From a virus, in IMG/VR virus record IMGVR_UViG_3300048008_000449, positions 62,001-126,000 of that record: a stretch of DNA of 64,000 bases. One strand, given 5' to 3'. Within the stretch, counting starts at the first letter, position 1; every line of letters starts with the position of its first letter. The notes below the pieces were generated by a model, which did not search any database, was not told where the DNA came from, and worked only from the letters and a program-made list of their open reading frames with translations. Below, piece after piece: positions 49,595 through 57,947 of this stretch. Both the position numbers and the translations under genes were made by a program.

Positions 49595-50020
49595 TTAATC
49601 TATGTTAATTGTTCTTGGTTTCTTTTCGTCTGGAATATTCTGTTCCAATGTAACTACTAAGATTCCGTTATCTAGTTTAGAAGATGTTACTTCTACATAA
49701 TCAGCTAAACTAAATTCTCTATTAAAGTTTCTAGTTCCAATGCCTTTGTGTAAGTATTCAACTTCATTATCGCTTTCTTTTTTTTCTGCTGAAATTGACA
49801 ATGTGTTTCCATCTTGTTTAATTGTTAGTTCGTCTTTATCAAACCCTGCAACTGCTAAACTAATCGTATAGCTATTATCGCTTTCCTTTACAATATTGTA
49901 TGGGGGATAACCACCTGTTACGTTAGCTGAAAATGCATGTTGCATATCATCAAACATCTTATCAAAGCCTATAGTAGCTTTATAAAAGTCTGGTAGGTTT
50001 AATGTTGTTAATCTAGTCAT
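49595..50020 (-). CDS. Small heat-shock protein Hsp20 (IbpA-like)
   Basis: 141 residues. An alpha-crystallin domain (about 38-130) with YTISLAVAGFDKDELTI and the C-terminal LDNGILVVTLEQNIPDEKKPRTINI, the IbpA-type pattern. It holds unfolded proteins for refolding or degradation. The leader resembles a ROSE thermometer, and a late promoter precedes it. Confidence 0.93.
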   Translation of the reverse strand: MTRLTTLNLPDFYKATIGFDKMFDDMQHAFSANVTGGYPPYNIVKESDNSYTISLAVAGFDKDELTIKQDGNTLSISAEKKESDNEVEYLHKGIGTRNFNREFSLADYVEVTSSKLDNGILVVTLEQNIPDEKKPRTINID

Positions 50021-50110
50021 AATTGTTCTCCTTTGTTAAGCAAGATTATTTAGAACCCTTTCGGCGTTCTATGTATATAGAAATCAGTTCTATTATACAT
50101 TGTTATTTAT
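50021..50110 (-). promoter_or_regulatory. Late promoter and ROSE-like RNA thermometer leader of hsp20
   Basis: ATAAATA at 50104-50110. The leader forms AGAAC-GCC-GAAA-GG-GTTCT (50052-50070), then TTGCT (50039-50043), a six-base loop TAACAA, and AGGAG 50028-50032. ROSE elements use U-U/C-G-C-U pairing with A-G-G-A with one bulged G to mask the ribosome site; this arrangement fits. A -10-like TATAAT also lies here, without a clear -35. Confidence 0.65.
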
Positions 50111-50131
50111 GCACATCTGTGCAAAAATTCT

Positions 50132-50380
50132 TTAATTATTTGTATACTTGTCTTTAGCAATACGTCTACGATGTCTAGCACGTCCTGCCGCTTCTGCTTT
50201 AAGTCTTTTTTCCGTATTACTTATAAAGTGTTTACGGTCACGAACTTCTTGCATAATACCATCTTTAGCAATCATCTTTTTTAATCTTCTCATTGCTTGT
50301 TCAACGTTATTATTTCTAACTTCAACTGTTAATCCGTTTCCGCCTTTTCTGTCTCTGTCTCTGTGATTATTATTTGCCAT
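50132..50380 (-). CDS. rpsU: Ribosomal protein bS21
   Basis: 82 residues. LTVEVRNNNVEQAMRRLKKMIAKDG and KHFISNTEKRLKAEAAGRARHRRR match bS21. It binds the small subunit near the anti-Shine-Dalgarno and helps select mRNAs. bS21 is known from several phages including pelagiphage. It lies four bases after infC, so both act on initiation. Confidence 0.95.
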   Translation of the reverse strand: MANNNHRDRDRKGGNGLTVEVRNNNVEQAMRRLKKMIAKDGIMQEVRDRKHFISNTEKRLKAEAAGRARHRRRIAKDKYTNN

Positions 50381-50383
50381 AAT

Positions 50384-50905
50384 TTATATTTTCCCGGTTA
50401 CCCTGTTATTTTGTGATGATATCTGCTCGTACTCTACTTCTAATAAGTATGCAAACGTATTTAGCAACTCTTTTGCCATGTCTTGTTTACCACGTTCTCT
50501 ACCTCTTAATAAAACAGTAACCATTAGTTTATTATTTTTTTCCAAAAACTTACGAGCCATTCTGGCCTTTGTTTCTAAATCATGTGTATCAATATTTAGA
50601 CCCATGCGTATTTCTTTGGTCTCAACAACGCTCTCTCGTTGCTTTTTCTTTGCCAGTTTTTCTTTTTGTTTTAACGAGTACAAGTGCTTATTAAGATCAG
50701 TTATTTTGCATACAGGTGGTGTTGCTTTATCTGCAACTAGTATCAAATCTAACCCTAATGACCTGGCCTCTTTTAAAGCATCTGTTGTTGACATGATCTG
50801 GCTTTCCATATCATCACCTGATACCCTAATTTGTTTATGTCTTATCTTCTCGTTGGAAATAACAAAAGGTTTTTCCTCACGTCTTTTATAATTTCTATTC
50901 TGCAT
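50384..50905 (-). CDS. infC: Translation initiation factor IF-3
   Basis: 173 residues from the ATG at 50905, chosen for AAAGGTGACA; this is the normal bacterial length. N domain: VISNEKIRHKQIRVSG and DALKEARSLGLDLILVADKATPPVCKI; linker KQKEKLAKKKQ; C domain: KEIRMGLNIDTHDLETKARMARKFLEKNNKLMVTVLLRGRE. IF-3 checks start codons and fMet-tRNA and splits ribosomes. A complete IF-3 is rare in phages. Overlaps clpX by 11 bases. Confidence 0.95.
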   Translation of the reverse strand: MQNRNYKRREEKPFVISNEKIRHKQIRVSGDDMESQIMSTTDALKEARSLGLDLILVADKATPPVCKITDLNKHLYSLKQKEKLAKKKQRESVVETKEIRMGLNIDTHDLETKARMARKFLEKNNKLMVTVLLRGRERGKQDMAKELLNTFAYLLEVEYEQISSQNNRVTGKI

Positions 50906-52106
50906 TGTCACCTTTAATATATTGTGGCTGTGCGTTTCTAGAAATAACTTGTTCATTTATAATAATTTTTCGTATTCCTTGCTCGTATAATTCAGGTAAG
51001 TTATATTGTGTTTCTAATAATGAAGCATCTAATATCTTACGTAAACCTCTAGCTCCTATTTCTTCTTTAATTGCAATGTCTGCAACTTCTTCTAATGCTT
51101 TTATTGTAAACTCTATTTGTATTTTGTCAAGTAGAAAAAGCTCTTTTATTTGATCTACAATACTATCTGTGGGTTCAGTTAGTATTTTTACAAGATCGTT
51201 CTTATTTAAGGGGCTAAGGACGTTTACAGACGGTAATCTACCCACAAATTCGGGTATAAGTCCATATTTCACTAAATCACGTGTTTGTAAGTGCTTTTCC
51301 CACTGTTCTATATCGGTGTCTAAATCGTCGTTAAATCCTATCTTCGACTTACCTAGGCGATTAACCACAACATCTTGTAGACCTACAAAGGCTCCACCTA
51401 CTACAAATAGTATCTCACTGGTGTCAATATCTACTTTCTCCGGGTTATGTTGCGGTTTGTTCGGAACCGTTACTACTATACCTTCCATGAGCTTTAAAAG
51501 GCTCTGTTGGACACCTTCTCCAGATACGTCTCTACTCAAACTAACATAGTCATTACGTTTAGCTTTCTTATCAATTTCGTCAACATATATAATTCCATGT
51601 TGTGCTGATTCTATATCATAGTTAGCGGCTTGAAACAATTTGTGTATTAGTACTTCTGAGTCATCACCTGCATAACCGCTTTCAGTTATTGTTGTTGCAT
51701 CAGTTACTACCATTGGAACATTAAGCAATTTAGCAAGTGTTTGTGCCATTAGTGTTTTACCAGTTCCTGTAGGACCAGCAATTAATACATTACTTTTTTG
51801 TAGCTTGGTTTTTGTTTTAGAAGTTATTCTTTTATAGTGATTATATACTGCTACACTTAAAGTCTTTTTTGCATGATCTTGACTGATAACATTCTCATCT
51901 AAAAATTTATGAATTGCTCTTGGCGTTGGAAGAACTGTTTTCTTTTGCAATGCGTCAGATACTTTAACTTTGTCATTCTTAACTATACTATAACAAAATT
52001 CAACACACCCACTACAAATATGGATATTGTTTTCTCCTGCTAATAGTTTAGTTATTTGTGTAGTGTCTTTACCACAAAAATTACAATGAGGTAAATTACT
52101 TTTCAT
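50895..52106 (-). CDS. clpX: ClpX, AAA+ unfoldase of ClpXP
   Basis: 403 residues from the ATG at 52106. Zinc-binding domain CNFC..CSGC (C9, C12, C32, C35 counting one extra first residue), Walker A GPTGTGKT (112-119), Walker B IIYVDEID (173-180), pore loop SGYAGDD, and the ClpP-docking IGF (257-259). All elements of a working ClpX are present. It recognises the LAA end of ssrA tags. Coupled to infC downstream. Confidence 0.95.
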   Translation of the reverse strand: MKSNLPHCNFCGKDTTQITKLLAGENNIHICSGCVEFCYSIVKNDKVKVSDALQKKTVLPTPRAIHKFLDENVISQDHAKKTLSVAVYNHYKRITSKTKTKLQKSNVLIAGPTGTGKTLMAQTLAKLLNVPMVVTDATTITESGYAGDDSEVLIHKLFQAANYDIESAQHGIIYVDEIDKKAKRNDYVSLSRDVSGEGVQQSLLKLMEGIVVTVPNKPQHNPEKVDIDTSEILFVVGGAFVGLQDVVVNRLGKSKIGFNDDLDTDIEQWEKHLQTRDLVKYGLIPEFVGRLPSVNVLSPLNKNDLVKILTEPTDSIVDQIKELFLLDKIQIEFTIKALEEVADIAIKEEIGARGLRKILDASLLETQYNLPELYEQGIRKIIINEQVISRNAQPQYIKGDNAE

Positions 52107-52545
52107 CAAAATACTCTGGATTCATTTGCAACCTTACAAAATTATTAATATCATCTATAGAACGTACAACTAGGTTAGTTCCTGTAGCATTTATTAATTT
52201 TACAGTTTCCCTTCTCTTGTACTTATCACTATAAAATAGCACCGTATTCTCAGTTTTTTGTGATTTTAAAAGTGCCGCCATAATGTCTTCCCATGCACAA
52301 GTATCTACATCAACTATCATAAAGTCACATGTATTAGATACATTCCATACCCACGGTAATGTAGCTGACGTTGTTTTTTTATTTTGTACAAAAAATACTA
52401 CACTTGTAGCAATGTATTTTTCAAACAATTCTTTTATATCTGTTATTAATATTTCATTAGTGCTAGAAATACATATTCCTATTCCATGTTCCGTTAACAT
52501 CAAATCTGGAGCTGTTACAGTGTAACTATCATTATCAATTGTCAT
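52096..52545 (-). CDS. Conserved T4-like marine phage protein
   Basis: 149 residues, alpha/beta (TVTAPDLMLTEHGIGICISSTN; DFMIVDVDTCAWEDIMAAL). I recall similar proteins in T4-like cyanophages next to the long membrane coiled-coil protein. It overlaps clpX and the next upstream gene by 11 bases each. Function unknown. Confidence 0.7.
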   Translation of the reverse strand: MTIDNDSYTVTAPDLMLTEHGIGICISSTNEILITDIKELFEKYIATSVVFFVQNKKTTSATLPWVWNVSNTCDFMIVDVDTCAWEDIMAALLKSQKTENTVLFYSDKYKRRETVKLINATGTNLVVRSIDDINNFVRLQMNPEYFDEK

Positions 52546-54232
52546 TATTAGTATCTTTGATCATTTCTTTGTATACTTGTGTAAGAACTGTCTGGTCAGC
52601 TCTTGATATTAATTCTTTTAATTCTAGTGATGCATCGTCAGCAAAAATATCTTCAATTTTCTTTTTAATAACACCTTCAGTTTGTAAATGTCCACTTCCT
52701 GGCCAACTTCCTGTGCTACGCATTTCTGCTACTATCTTAGTCACTAGTTCTTGTTTGTCTTTTTTTAATGTCTTTTTTGACTTATTATTTAGATCGTATT
52801 GTTGTGCATCTAGTAGATATTCTCTGCGACCTTTTTCGTTAATAGTATATTCCTTACCTTCTTTGTCTATGAAAACTTCTACTTCTTTTGCAGGAACTTC
52901 ATCTTGTACAACAGGCTCGGGGCTAATCGTTTCGTCTTCTTTATCACTAGTATCATCTTCTTCAATGCTGGGTCGATCTTCGTTGTCTCCCATTTCATCT
53001 TCTTGTGTTTCTTCATATATTGTATTTATTTCGGTCTTGCTAGGCCTGGGAAACCTTTCTACTAACGTTATACCTGATATAACAAGTACAATAGCTAGTG
53101 GGTCAAAAACCAAAACAAGTAATAATATGACAAATCTAACTGCATCTTCTAACATGCTTCTAGTAGGATCTGATCCATATATTAGTTCAGCAATATATTT
53201 AACAGGACCAACTTCTGCTTCTAATGCTCTGCTTTGTCCTTCTAGTTCAAATTTTTGTTCATATAAACCATCTAGTGTTGCAGTGGCATCAGTAATAATA
53301 CTACGTTGTGTTAGTATCTGGTCTGTGCTATCGTCTTGCTGTCCTTGTCCAAGTTGGGCTCTAAGTCTAGTAATTAATTCATTCGAATCAGCAATTTGTT
53401 GTTCTGCTAATGCTCGTAATCTTTTAATTTCTGTTCTAGCATCTTTGATAACTTGATCATCATTGTTGTCTCTAATTTTATTTAACTGAAAAATAGCTAC
53501 CTGTCTATCTTTAGTTTTAGTTTCTCTAAAATCTTTAACTGCTTTTGCAGTTTTAGAACCATATCTTCCGTCTTGAGATGCTCCTATTAATCCTTGTAGC
53601 TTTTTAATTTCTTCATTAGCAATATACTGCTCAATAAGTTTTAATTGATTATCAATACTTTCAATTTGATTTTTAAAAGGTAATTCTGCTACTTTTGATT
53701 CTTCTTTTAATTCTTTAATAATTTCATTTTGTTCATCAATAGATGGTTGCACACCTTTATATGCATTTTCAATTCTAGTTGTTTCTTCACGTATTTTTTG
53801 CTGTAGTTCATCATCAATAGATGTATCTAACGTTTCAAGTTTAATAATTTTATCATCAGCTTTTTGTATTACTGTTTTCTCTCTAGCAATACTTGTATCA
53901 ATACGTTCTATAAGAGCGACATTCTCAGTGGCAAGGCTTGTTTGTTCTATGTGTGCTTTTGAAAGAAACCCAAATATACCCATGCTTGTAATAAACATAA
54001 GTAACACCACTGCCACTGAGAGATATGTCTTAATAAGTATGGGTGCCTGTCGCCAATGTAAATGTAACCACACTGCAGACGTTAGTTTACCAATTTCTAG
54101 TACGGTACCCATAATAATAATTGGTACTATGGCACTGGCAAAAATTGCAACAAGACCAACAATGCTGTAGTAGGCCGCCACTGCACTGATTGATAATGCT
54201 ACTAGAATTGTCCAATAACCAAAATACCTCAT
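52535..54232 (-). CDS. Large membrane coiled-coil protein
   Basis: 565 residues. Three N-terminal hydrophobic helices (about 5-90), a long coiled coil (about 95-340) that includes a peptidoglycan-binding-like stretch (KKLQGLIGASQDGRYGSKTAKAVKDF at about 215), another membrane helix (about 367-390, ILLLVLVFDPLAIVLVISGI), then an acidic C-terminal tail. T4-like cyanophages carry similar proteins of unknown role. Host-envelope reorganisation during infection is conceivable. Confidence 0.78.
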   Translation of the reverse strand: MRYFGYWTILVALSISAVAAYYSIVGLVAIFASAIVPIIIMGTVLEIGKLTSAVWLHLHWRQAPILIKTYLSVAVVLLMFITSMGIFGFLSKAHIEQTSLATENVALIERIDTSIAREKTVIQKADDKIIKLETLDTSIDDELQQKIREETTRIENAYKGVQPSIDEQNEIIKELKEESKVAELPFKNQIESIDNQLKLIEQYIANEEIKKLQGLIGASQDGRYGSKTAKAVKDFRETKTKDRQVAIFQLNKIRDNNDDQVIKDARTEIKRLRALAEQQIADSNELITRLRAQLGQGQQDDSTDQILTQRSIITDATATLDGLYEQKFELEGQSRALEAEVGPVKYIAELIYGSDPTRSMLEDAVRFVILLLVLVFDPLAIVLVISGITLVERFPRPSKTEINTIYEETQEDEMGDNEDRPSIEEDDTSDKEDETISPEPVVQDEVPAKEVEVFIDKEGKEYTINEKGRREYLLDAQQYDLNNKSKKTLKKDKQELVTKIVAEMRSTGSWPGSGHLQTEGVIKKKIEDIFADDASLELKELISRADQTVLTQVYKEMIKDTNNDN

Positions 54233-54234
54233 TA

Positions 54235-54588
54235 TTATTTTCCTATGTTGTAACGAATAGCATGGCCTTCTGTGACCAATAATTCGTTAATGTTAATTTC
54301 ATTATTTTTTTCATCTCGGATTTTGATTGTTCCAAGGATACGACCATACTTTCCTCTTTTGTTAAGGATAGTGGTAACTTCAAACTGTTTAGGTAAAAGA
54401 TCCATAAGTCGTTGTTTAGCATCTAAGCCTTTTTGTTTTACAACAATGTCACTTGATCTGCTATCTGGAGTATCCACTCCGTAAAGTTTTAAACGTTGTT
54501 TAATACATAAATCAAAACCTAGATCAATTTCTAAGTCTAATGTATCACCGTTAATAACTCTAATTAATTTTGCGTTGTATGTATACAT
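54235..54588 (-). CDS. Thermonuclease (SNase) domain nuclease
   Basis: 117 residues. RVINGDTLDLEIDLGFDL (Ca-binding Asp), RLKLYGVDTPD (catalytic Arg32) and KYGRILGTI (Arg83) are the SNase signature. It has no signal peptide, unlike secreted bacterial nucleases, so it probably acts on host nucleic acid inside the cell. The late promoter is at 54634. Confidence 0.88.
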   Translation of the reverse strand: MYTYNAKLIRVINGDTLDLEIDLGFDLCIKQRLKLYGVDTPDSRSSDIVVKQKGLDAKQRLMDLLPKQFEVTTILNKRGKYGRILGTIKIRDEKNNEININELLVTEGHAIRYNIGK

Positions 54589-54633
54589 AAAAATCTTTCA
54601 CATTCTTTAAACAGCTATACTTAAACTGTATAG

Positions 54634-54640
54634 TATTTAT
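54634..54640 (-). promoter_or_regulatory. T4-type late promoter (AATAAATACTAT)
   Basis: ATAAATACTAT, 45 bases before the ATG at 54588. It is followed by TATAC-AGTTTAA-GTATA, similar to the dyad at the start site of the early promoter family. Confidence 0.65.
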
Positions 54641-54663
54641 TGTTATATTGTTTAGTTAATATA

Positions 54664-55353
54664 CTATGTTTTGCTATAATTAGCAAGCCATAATTTTGCC
54701 GCTCTACCGGTTGGTGGTTTTGATAGAAATTTACGGATTTCTCTGTATACTTGATCAAAATTTTCTTTTCGATCTGGATCTTCCAAACCTCCACTATTGT
54801 CTACTACGTGGAAATTAGCCGCTCCAAAAACCTGTTGAAACTTCATGATATTTTCTTGTACTTTTTGCCACATCATTGAAACAATGTCATTGCTTAATCT
54901 ACGTTGTCTTGATTGATTACGTTCTTGTGCAACGGATTCACTTGTGTTAACAAATAGCATCATAGTTGTATATCCTAATTTTTGTAACTGTTTAGTAGTC
55001 TCAGAAACCTTTTGTACATTCTTTCCTGTACCGTCAATAATTAATCCAAGACGTCCATCTAAATACAATCCTTCTTTTGTCTTTGTAATCTCTTTAGCAC
55101 GATTGCGAAGTTCTTGTCCTTGATCACTACTAATTGCATCAGGATCAGACAAATCAAAGTTATGTTTGTTTGCCAAGTATTCGTATGCATCATCACTGTT
55201 AATAGATTTTAATCCTGTTCCTGACAATAACTTGCCTGCCACATAGCTTTTGCCCGAGCCAGGACCACCTGCTAGGAACACCGCTTTAAATATGTGAGGA
55301 TCATTTGGACCTTCTAGTACTTGCTCACGTTCTAATATATCATGTATTTTCAT
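54664..55353 (-). CDS. Zeta-toxin-like P-loop kinase with capsid-targeting-like N-terminus
   Basis: 229 residues. Walker A is GGPGSGKS (29-36), followed by NSDDAYEYL and a Lid-like RNQSRQRRLS; this is the zeta-toxin/AAA_33 kinase family. The N-terminus MKIHDILEREQ has I-L-E at 6-8, fitting a gp21-type cleavage. The ATG is five bases after a late promoter (leaderless). It may be injected with DNA; its substrate is unknown. Confidence 0.85.
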   Translation of the reverse strand: MKIHDILEREQVLEGPNDPHIFKAVFLAGGPGSGKSYVAGKLLSGTGLKSINSDDAYEYLANKHNFDLSDPDAISSDQGQELRNRAKEITKTKEGLYLDGRLGLIIDGTGKNVQKVSETTKQLQKLGYTTMMLFVNTSESVAQERNQSRQRRLSNDIVSMMWQKVQENIMKFQQVFGAANFHVVDNSGGLEDPDRKENFDQVYREIRKFLSKPPTGRAAKLWLANYSKT

Positions 55354-55358
55354 ACTTG

Positions 55359-55365
55359 TATTTAT
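55359..55365 (-). promoter_or_regulatory. T4-type late promoter, leaderless (AATAAATACAAGT)
   Basis: Five bases (CAAGT) between ATAAATA and the ATG at 55353. Confidence 0.7.
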
Positions 55366-55401
55366 TAAAATAATACAATATATATTATATAGTGATAAAG
55401 A

Positions 55402-55989
55402 TTATACTTTTCTTGTAACAACTTTGTCAGCCAAACCAAAATCTACTGCTTCTTGAGCAGACATAAAATTATCACGTTCCATTGCATCTTCTAGTTGAGC
55501 AAATGTTTTGCCAGCTGAATTATGATGCACATAAGCCTGTGTTAGTTGTTGCTTCATCTTAAGAATTTCTTTAACTTGAATTTCCATATCAGTTGCCTGT
55601 CCACCTGCACCACCGCTTGGTTGGTGAATCATTGTACGACTGTTAGGCAACACAAAACGTTTACCCGGTTCTCCTGCCATTGCAAGGAAACTGCCCATGC
55701 TACATGCTTGACCCATAACAATTGTACTTACTGGAGATTTAATAAATTGCATTGTATCATAGATTCCTAAGCCTGCTGTAACTACTCCGCCTGGGCTGTT
55801 AATATAAAAATTAATAGTTTCGCTACTATTTTGTGATTCTAAAAATAGCATTTGTGCAACAATTAAGTTTGCACTGTGATCATTAACATCACTTGTAAGC
55901 ATTACGATACGATCTTTTAGCAAACGACTATAAATGTCATATGCACGTTCGCCTCTGCCTGTACTTTCGATTACTGTTGGTATTATCAT
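55402..55989 (-). CDS. clpP: ClpP, serine peptidase of ClpXP/ClpAP
   Basis: 195 residues. Catalytic S97 (GQACSMGS), H122 ([10 protein letters not shown]) and D173 ([12 protein letters not shown]) are all present. The N-terminal [15 protein letters not shown] matches the gate region. It is a full-length, probably active ClpP; it should form a 14-mer, alone or mixed with host ClpP, and dock ClpX or ClpA through their IGF loops. AGGAGATATC precedes the ATG. Confidence 0.96.
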   Translation of the reverse strand: MIIPTVIESTGRGERAYDIYSRLLKDRIVMLTSDVNDHSANLIVAQMLFLESQNSSETINFYINSPGGVVTAGLGIYDTMQFIKSPVSTIVMGQACSMGSFLAMAGEPGKRFVLPNSRTMIHQPSGGAGGQATDMEIQVKEILKMKQQLTQAYVHHNSAGKTFAQLEDAMERDNFMSAQEAVDFGLADKVVTRKV

Positions 55990-55997
55990 GATATCTC

Positions 55998-56813
55998 CTA
56001 TTTGTTGTATCTTGCTTGTAAATCAAAAATTATACTATATCTTTCTTCTAAATCTTGTTGTGGGTTATGTATCATTCCATGTGTAGTAGGAATCCATCCA
56101 CTTAGTTGTGAGTGTTCTCCGAACATCCACATCTGTTTATTTTTAGTAAGTTCTTTTATAATTTCCCATTTGTTTGTCTTTGTATTTAACGCTCTAAATT
56201 CTGAGTAGTTTTCACCCAAGTGTAATCCACCTAAAGTTTCATCAAAATGTTCATCACCAAATCGTTCTGTGTTCCATTTACGATGTTCAACTATATTTTC
56301 CTTTGTAGCATTATTAGTATTATACTGTATAATCATTAATTTGTAAAGATTTTCTTTCCACAAATCTTGTTGATCTGAATAGCACTCATTTAAGTAATGA
56401 TCTAATACAGGTTTAAAATCATTGTGCATATCTACGAAATAATCAAAATCTTCATCGTCTAATTTTGTTGACCAATCGTATACATACAGTTTTTGTCTTT
56501 GTACGAATTCTGTAGGATTTTCTAGTTCCCAATGTTCTGGGCTTGCCATGAAATCACTATCATAACTAAAAACATTTCCAGAATGTATTTTAGAAAAACT
56601 CTTGTTTGGTATATTTGGATCTTCCCAACTACTTATATCTTGTTGGGTATTATGTCTAGTAAAATAACTTTTATCAAGTTTATCAAATAAACGTTTTGCT
56701 ACTTCAAATCTATTATTATACTTACCAGACAATAGTGAATTATCAGCAATAGGCCAAATACCTTGTTGCTGATAATCATCTAATATTTCATATGAATGAT
56801 CACTAAAGTTCAT
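55998..56813 (-). CDS. Unknown protein, possibly 2-oxoglutarate oxygenase-like
   Basis: 271 residues from the ATG at 56813, which overlaps the previous stop. The C-terminal part ([52 protein letters not shown]) has His residues and a final R-Y-S-I-x-F pattern like iron/2-oxoglutarate oxygenases, but the H-x-D pair is not clear. No confident family. Confidence 0.6.
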   Translation of the reverse strand: MNFSDHSYEILDDYQQQGIWPIADNSLLSGKYNNRFEVAKRLFDKLDKSYFTRHNTQQDISSWEDPNIPNKSFSKIHSGNVFSYDSDFMASPEHWELENPTEFVQRQKLYVYDWSTKLDDEDFDYFVDMHNDFKPVLDHYLNECYSDQQDLWKENLYKLMIIQYNTNNATKENIVEHRKWNTERFGDEHFDETLGGLHLGENYSEFRALNTKTNKWEIIKELTKNKQMWMFGEHSQLSGWIPTTHGMIHNPQQDLEERYSIIFDLQARYNK

Positions 56814-57009
56814 TTTTGATTTCTGGCACTTTTCTAATTTCTGTTTCGCCAGTTGCATCTTCAACCACTTTAATATAACCGGTTGCTTCAAGCATTTTTA
56901 ATGTTTCTTCCATACCCTTGAATACACCTTCTTTGTACCCACTTTTATAATTAAAATAAGCACATGCGATTACAAAGGCGCACATTATTAATGTTAATTC
57001 GATGTCCAT
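56803..57009 (-). CDS. Small membrane protein
   Basis: 68 residues from the ATG at 57009, five bases after a late ATAAATA; an ATG two codons earlier overlaps the promoter itself. One N-terminal helix (IELTLIMCAFVIACAYFNY) is followed by a charged tail (MEETLKMLEATGYIKVVEDATGETEIRKV). Function unknown. Confidence 0.66.
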   Translation of the reverse strand: MDIELTLIMCAFVIACAYFNYKSGYKEGVFKGMEETLKMLEATGYIKVVEDATGETEIRKVPEIKNEL

Positions 57010-57014
57010 AAACA

Positions 57015-57021
57015 TATTTAT
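57015..57021 (-). promoter_or_regulatory. T4-type late promoter, leaderless (GATAAATATGTTT)
   Basis: Five bases between ATAAATA and the ATG at 57009. It overlaps the stop codon of the HD-domain gene. Confidence 0.6.
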
Positions 57022-57530
57022 CCTTCCATTGTTATTGCACCTAATGCAATTGCATAAAGTGAATGTGAGTGAATCTTAGTCATTATATCCAAAAGATTTG
57101 CTTTTTCTTGTAAGAAAACTTTAGCGAACTTTGGATCGTTTGCTACGATATCTGCACTGTTGTCAATTAAGTCAGCTAGCTTGATAATTTGTGCTTGCTC
57201 ACTTGCTAATCCAAGACGTTTAGCATCTATGCCTTTACGTACTGCCCTGTTACCATCTTCGGGTTTACTAGTATCAGTTAATTCAAGAACCAACTTAAAT
57301 ACAACCCAACCAAATTCTTCAGCAATCATTGCAGGCGATACATGTGTGTCTTCGATGACATCATGTAGCAATGCCGCGGCGATCATCTCATCAGTTCCGC
57401 CATGCTCTTTTACAAGTCTAGCAACCCTGATTGGATGTACGATATAATCGTCTCCGCTATATTTTCGTTTCTGACCAACTGCGGCATGAGCCACAGTTGC
57501 GAAAAGTTTTGCTTTTTGAATGATGTCCAT
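57018..57530 (-). CDS. HD-domain (p)ppGpp hydrolase-like protein (SpoT HD / MESH1 type)
   Basis: 170 residues, HD domain only. The SpoT-type motifs are present: RKYSGDDYIVHPIRVA (H32), ALLHDVIEDT (H56-D57, E60-D61) and IIKLADLIDN (117-124). No synthetase, TGS or ACT domain is present. It probably removes the stringent-response alarmone ppGpp, keeping host ribosome and nucleotide synthesis active; this is strong family inference, not proof. Confidence 0.85.
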   Translation of the reverse strand: MDIIQKAKLFATVAHAAVGQKRKYSGDDYIVHPIRVARLVKEHGGTDEMIAAALLHDVIEDTHVSPAMIAEEFGWVVFKLVLELTDTSKPEDGNRAVRKGIDAKRLGLASEQAQIIKLADLIDNSADIVANDPKFAKVFLQEKANLLDIMTKIHSHSLYAIALGAITMEG

Positions 57531-57539
57531 TTTTATTTC

Positions 57540-57875
57540 CTATTTTAAGTAATGAGGACCAGTCCATGCTACACTGTATTCTTCAAATACGTTACCACGT
57601 GCGGCATTCCTAGCTGGTGCATTCCAACCTGCGGCTTTAAGGATATCACCTTTTTTGAATAGTTTATCATCATCTGTATTAACAATAAAACCCCAAACGC
57701 CATTATCACGTATAATCTTAATATACTTTTTACCAGTCTTAACAGTAATACTATCATCAAAATTATCAACAGTTTCTTTAAAGTAACCTGACAATTCTTT
57801 TGTACCACCAGCAGTAGTCCAATTGATGTAGTCTGCTTTGATCTTACCTTTTAGTGTTTCAATTTGTGTTTGCAT
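57540..57875 (-). CDS. Conserved T4-like marine phage early protein
   Basis: 111 residues. KYIKIIRDNGVWGFIVNTDDDKLFKKGDIL and GWNAPARNAARGNVFE..WTGPHYL are blocks I recall from T4-like cyanophages. It lies behind the first of four near-identical early promoters. Function unknown. Confidence 0.75.
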   Translation of the reverse strand: MQTQIETLKGKIKADYINWTTAGGTKELSGYFKETVDNFDDSITVKTGKKYIKIIRDNGVWGFIVNTDDDKLFKKGDILKAAGWNAPARNAARGNVFEEYSVAWTGPHYLK

Positions 57876-57906
57876 TTTGTAACTCCTTTTGTTTAACTAT
57901 ACTTAC

Positions 57907-57935
57907 AGTATATGATAAGATGTCTTGGTTGTCAA
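57907..57935 (-). promoter_or_regulatory. Early sigma70 promoter with two dyads (family copy 1)
   Basis: TTGACA (57930-57935), 17-base spacer, TATACT (57907-57912). AAGATGTCTT (57917-57926) lies in the spacer, and TATACT-GTA-AGTATA spans the start site. Confidence 0.85.
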
Positions 57936-57947
57936 CCATAATCGTAA

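Noticed and set aside
52539-53456. Plus-strand open frame of 305 codons opposite the coiled-coil membrane protein
   Set aside because: Ser-rich antisense of Glu/Asp/Lys codons. The minus-strand protein has coherent membrane helices and coiled coil.
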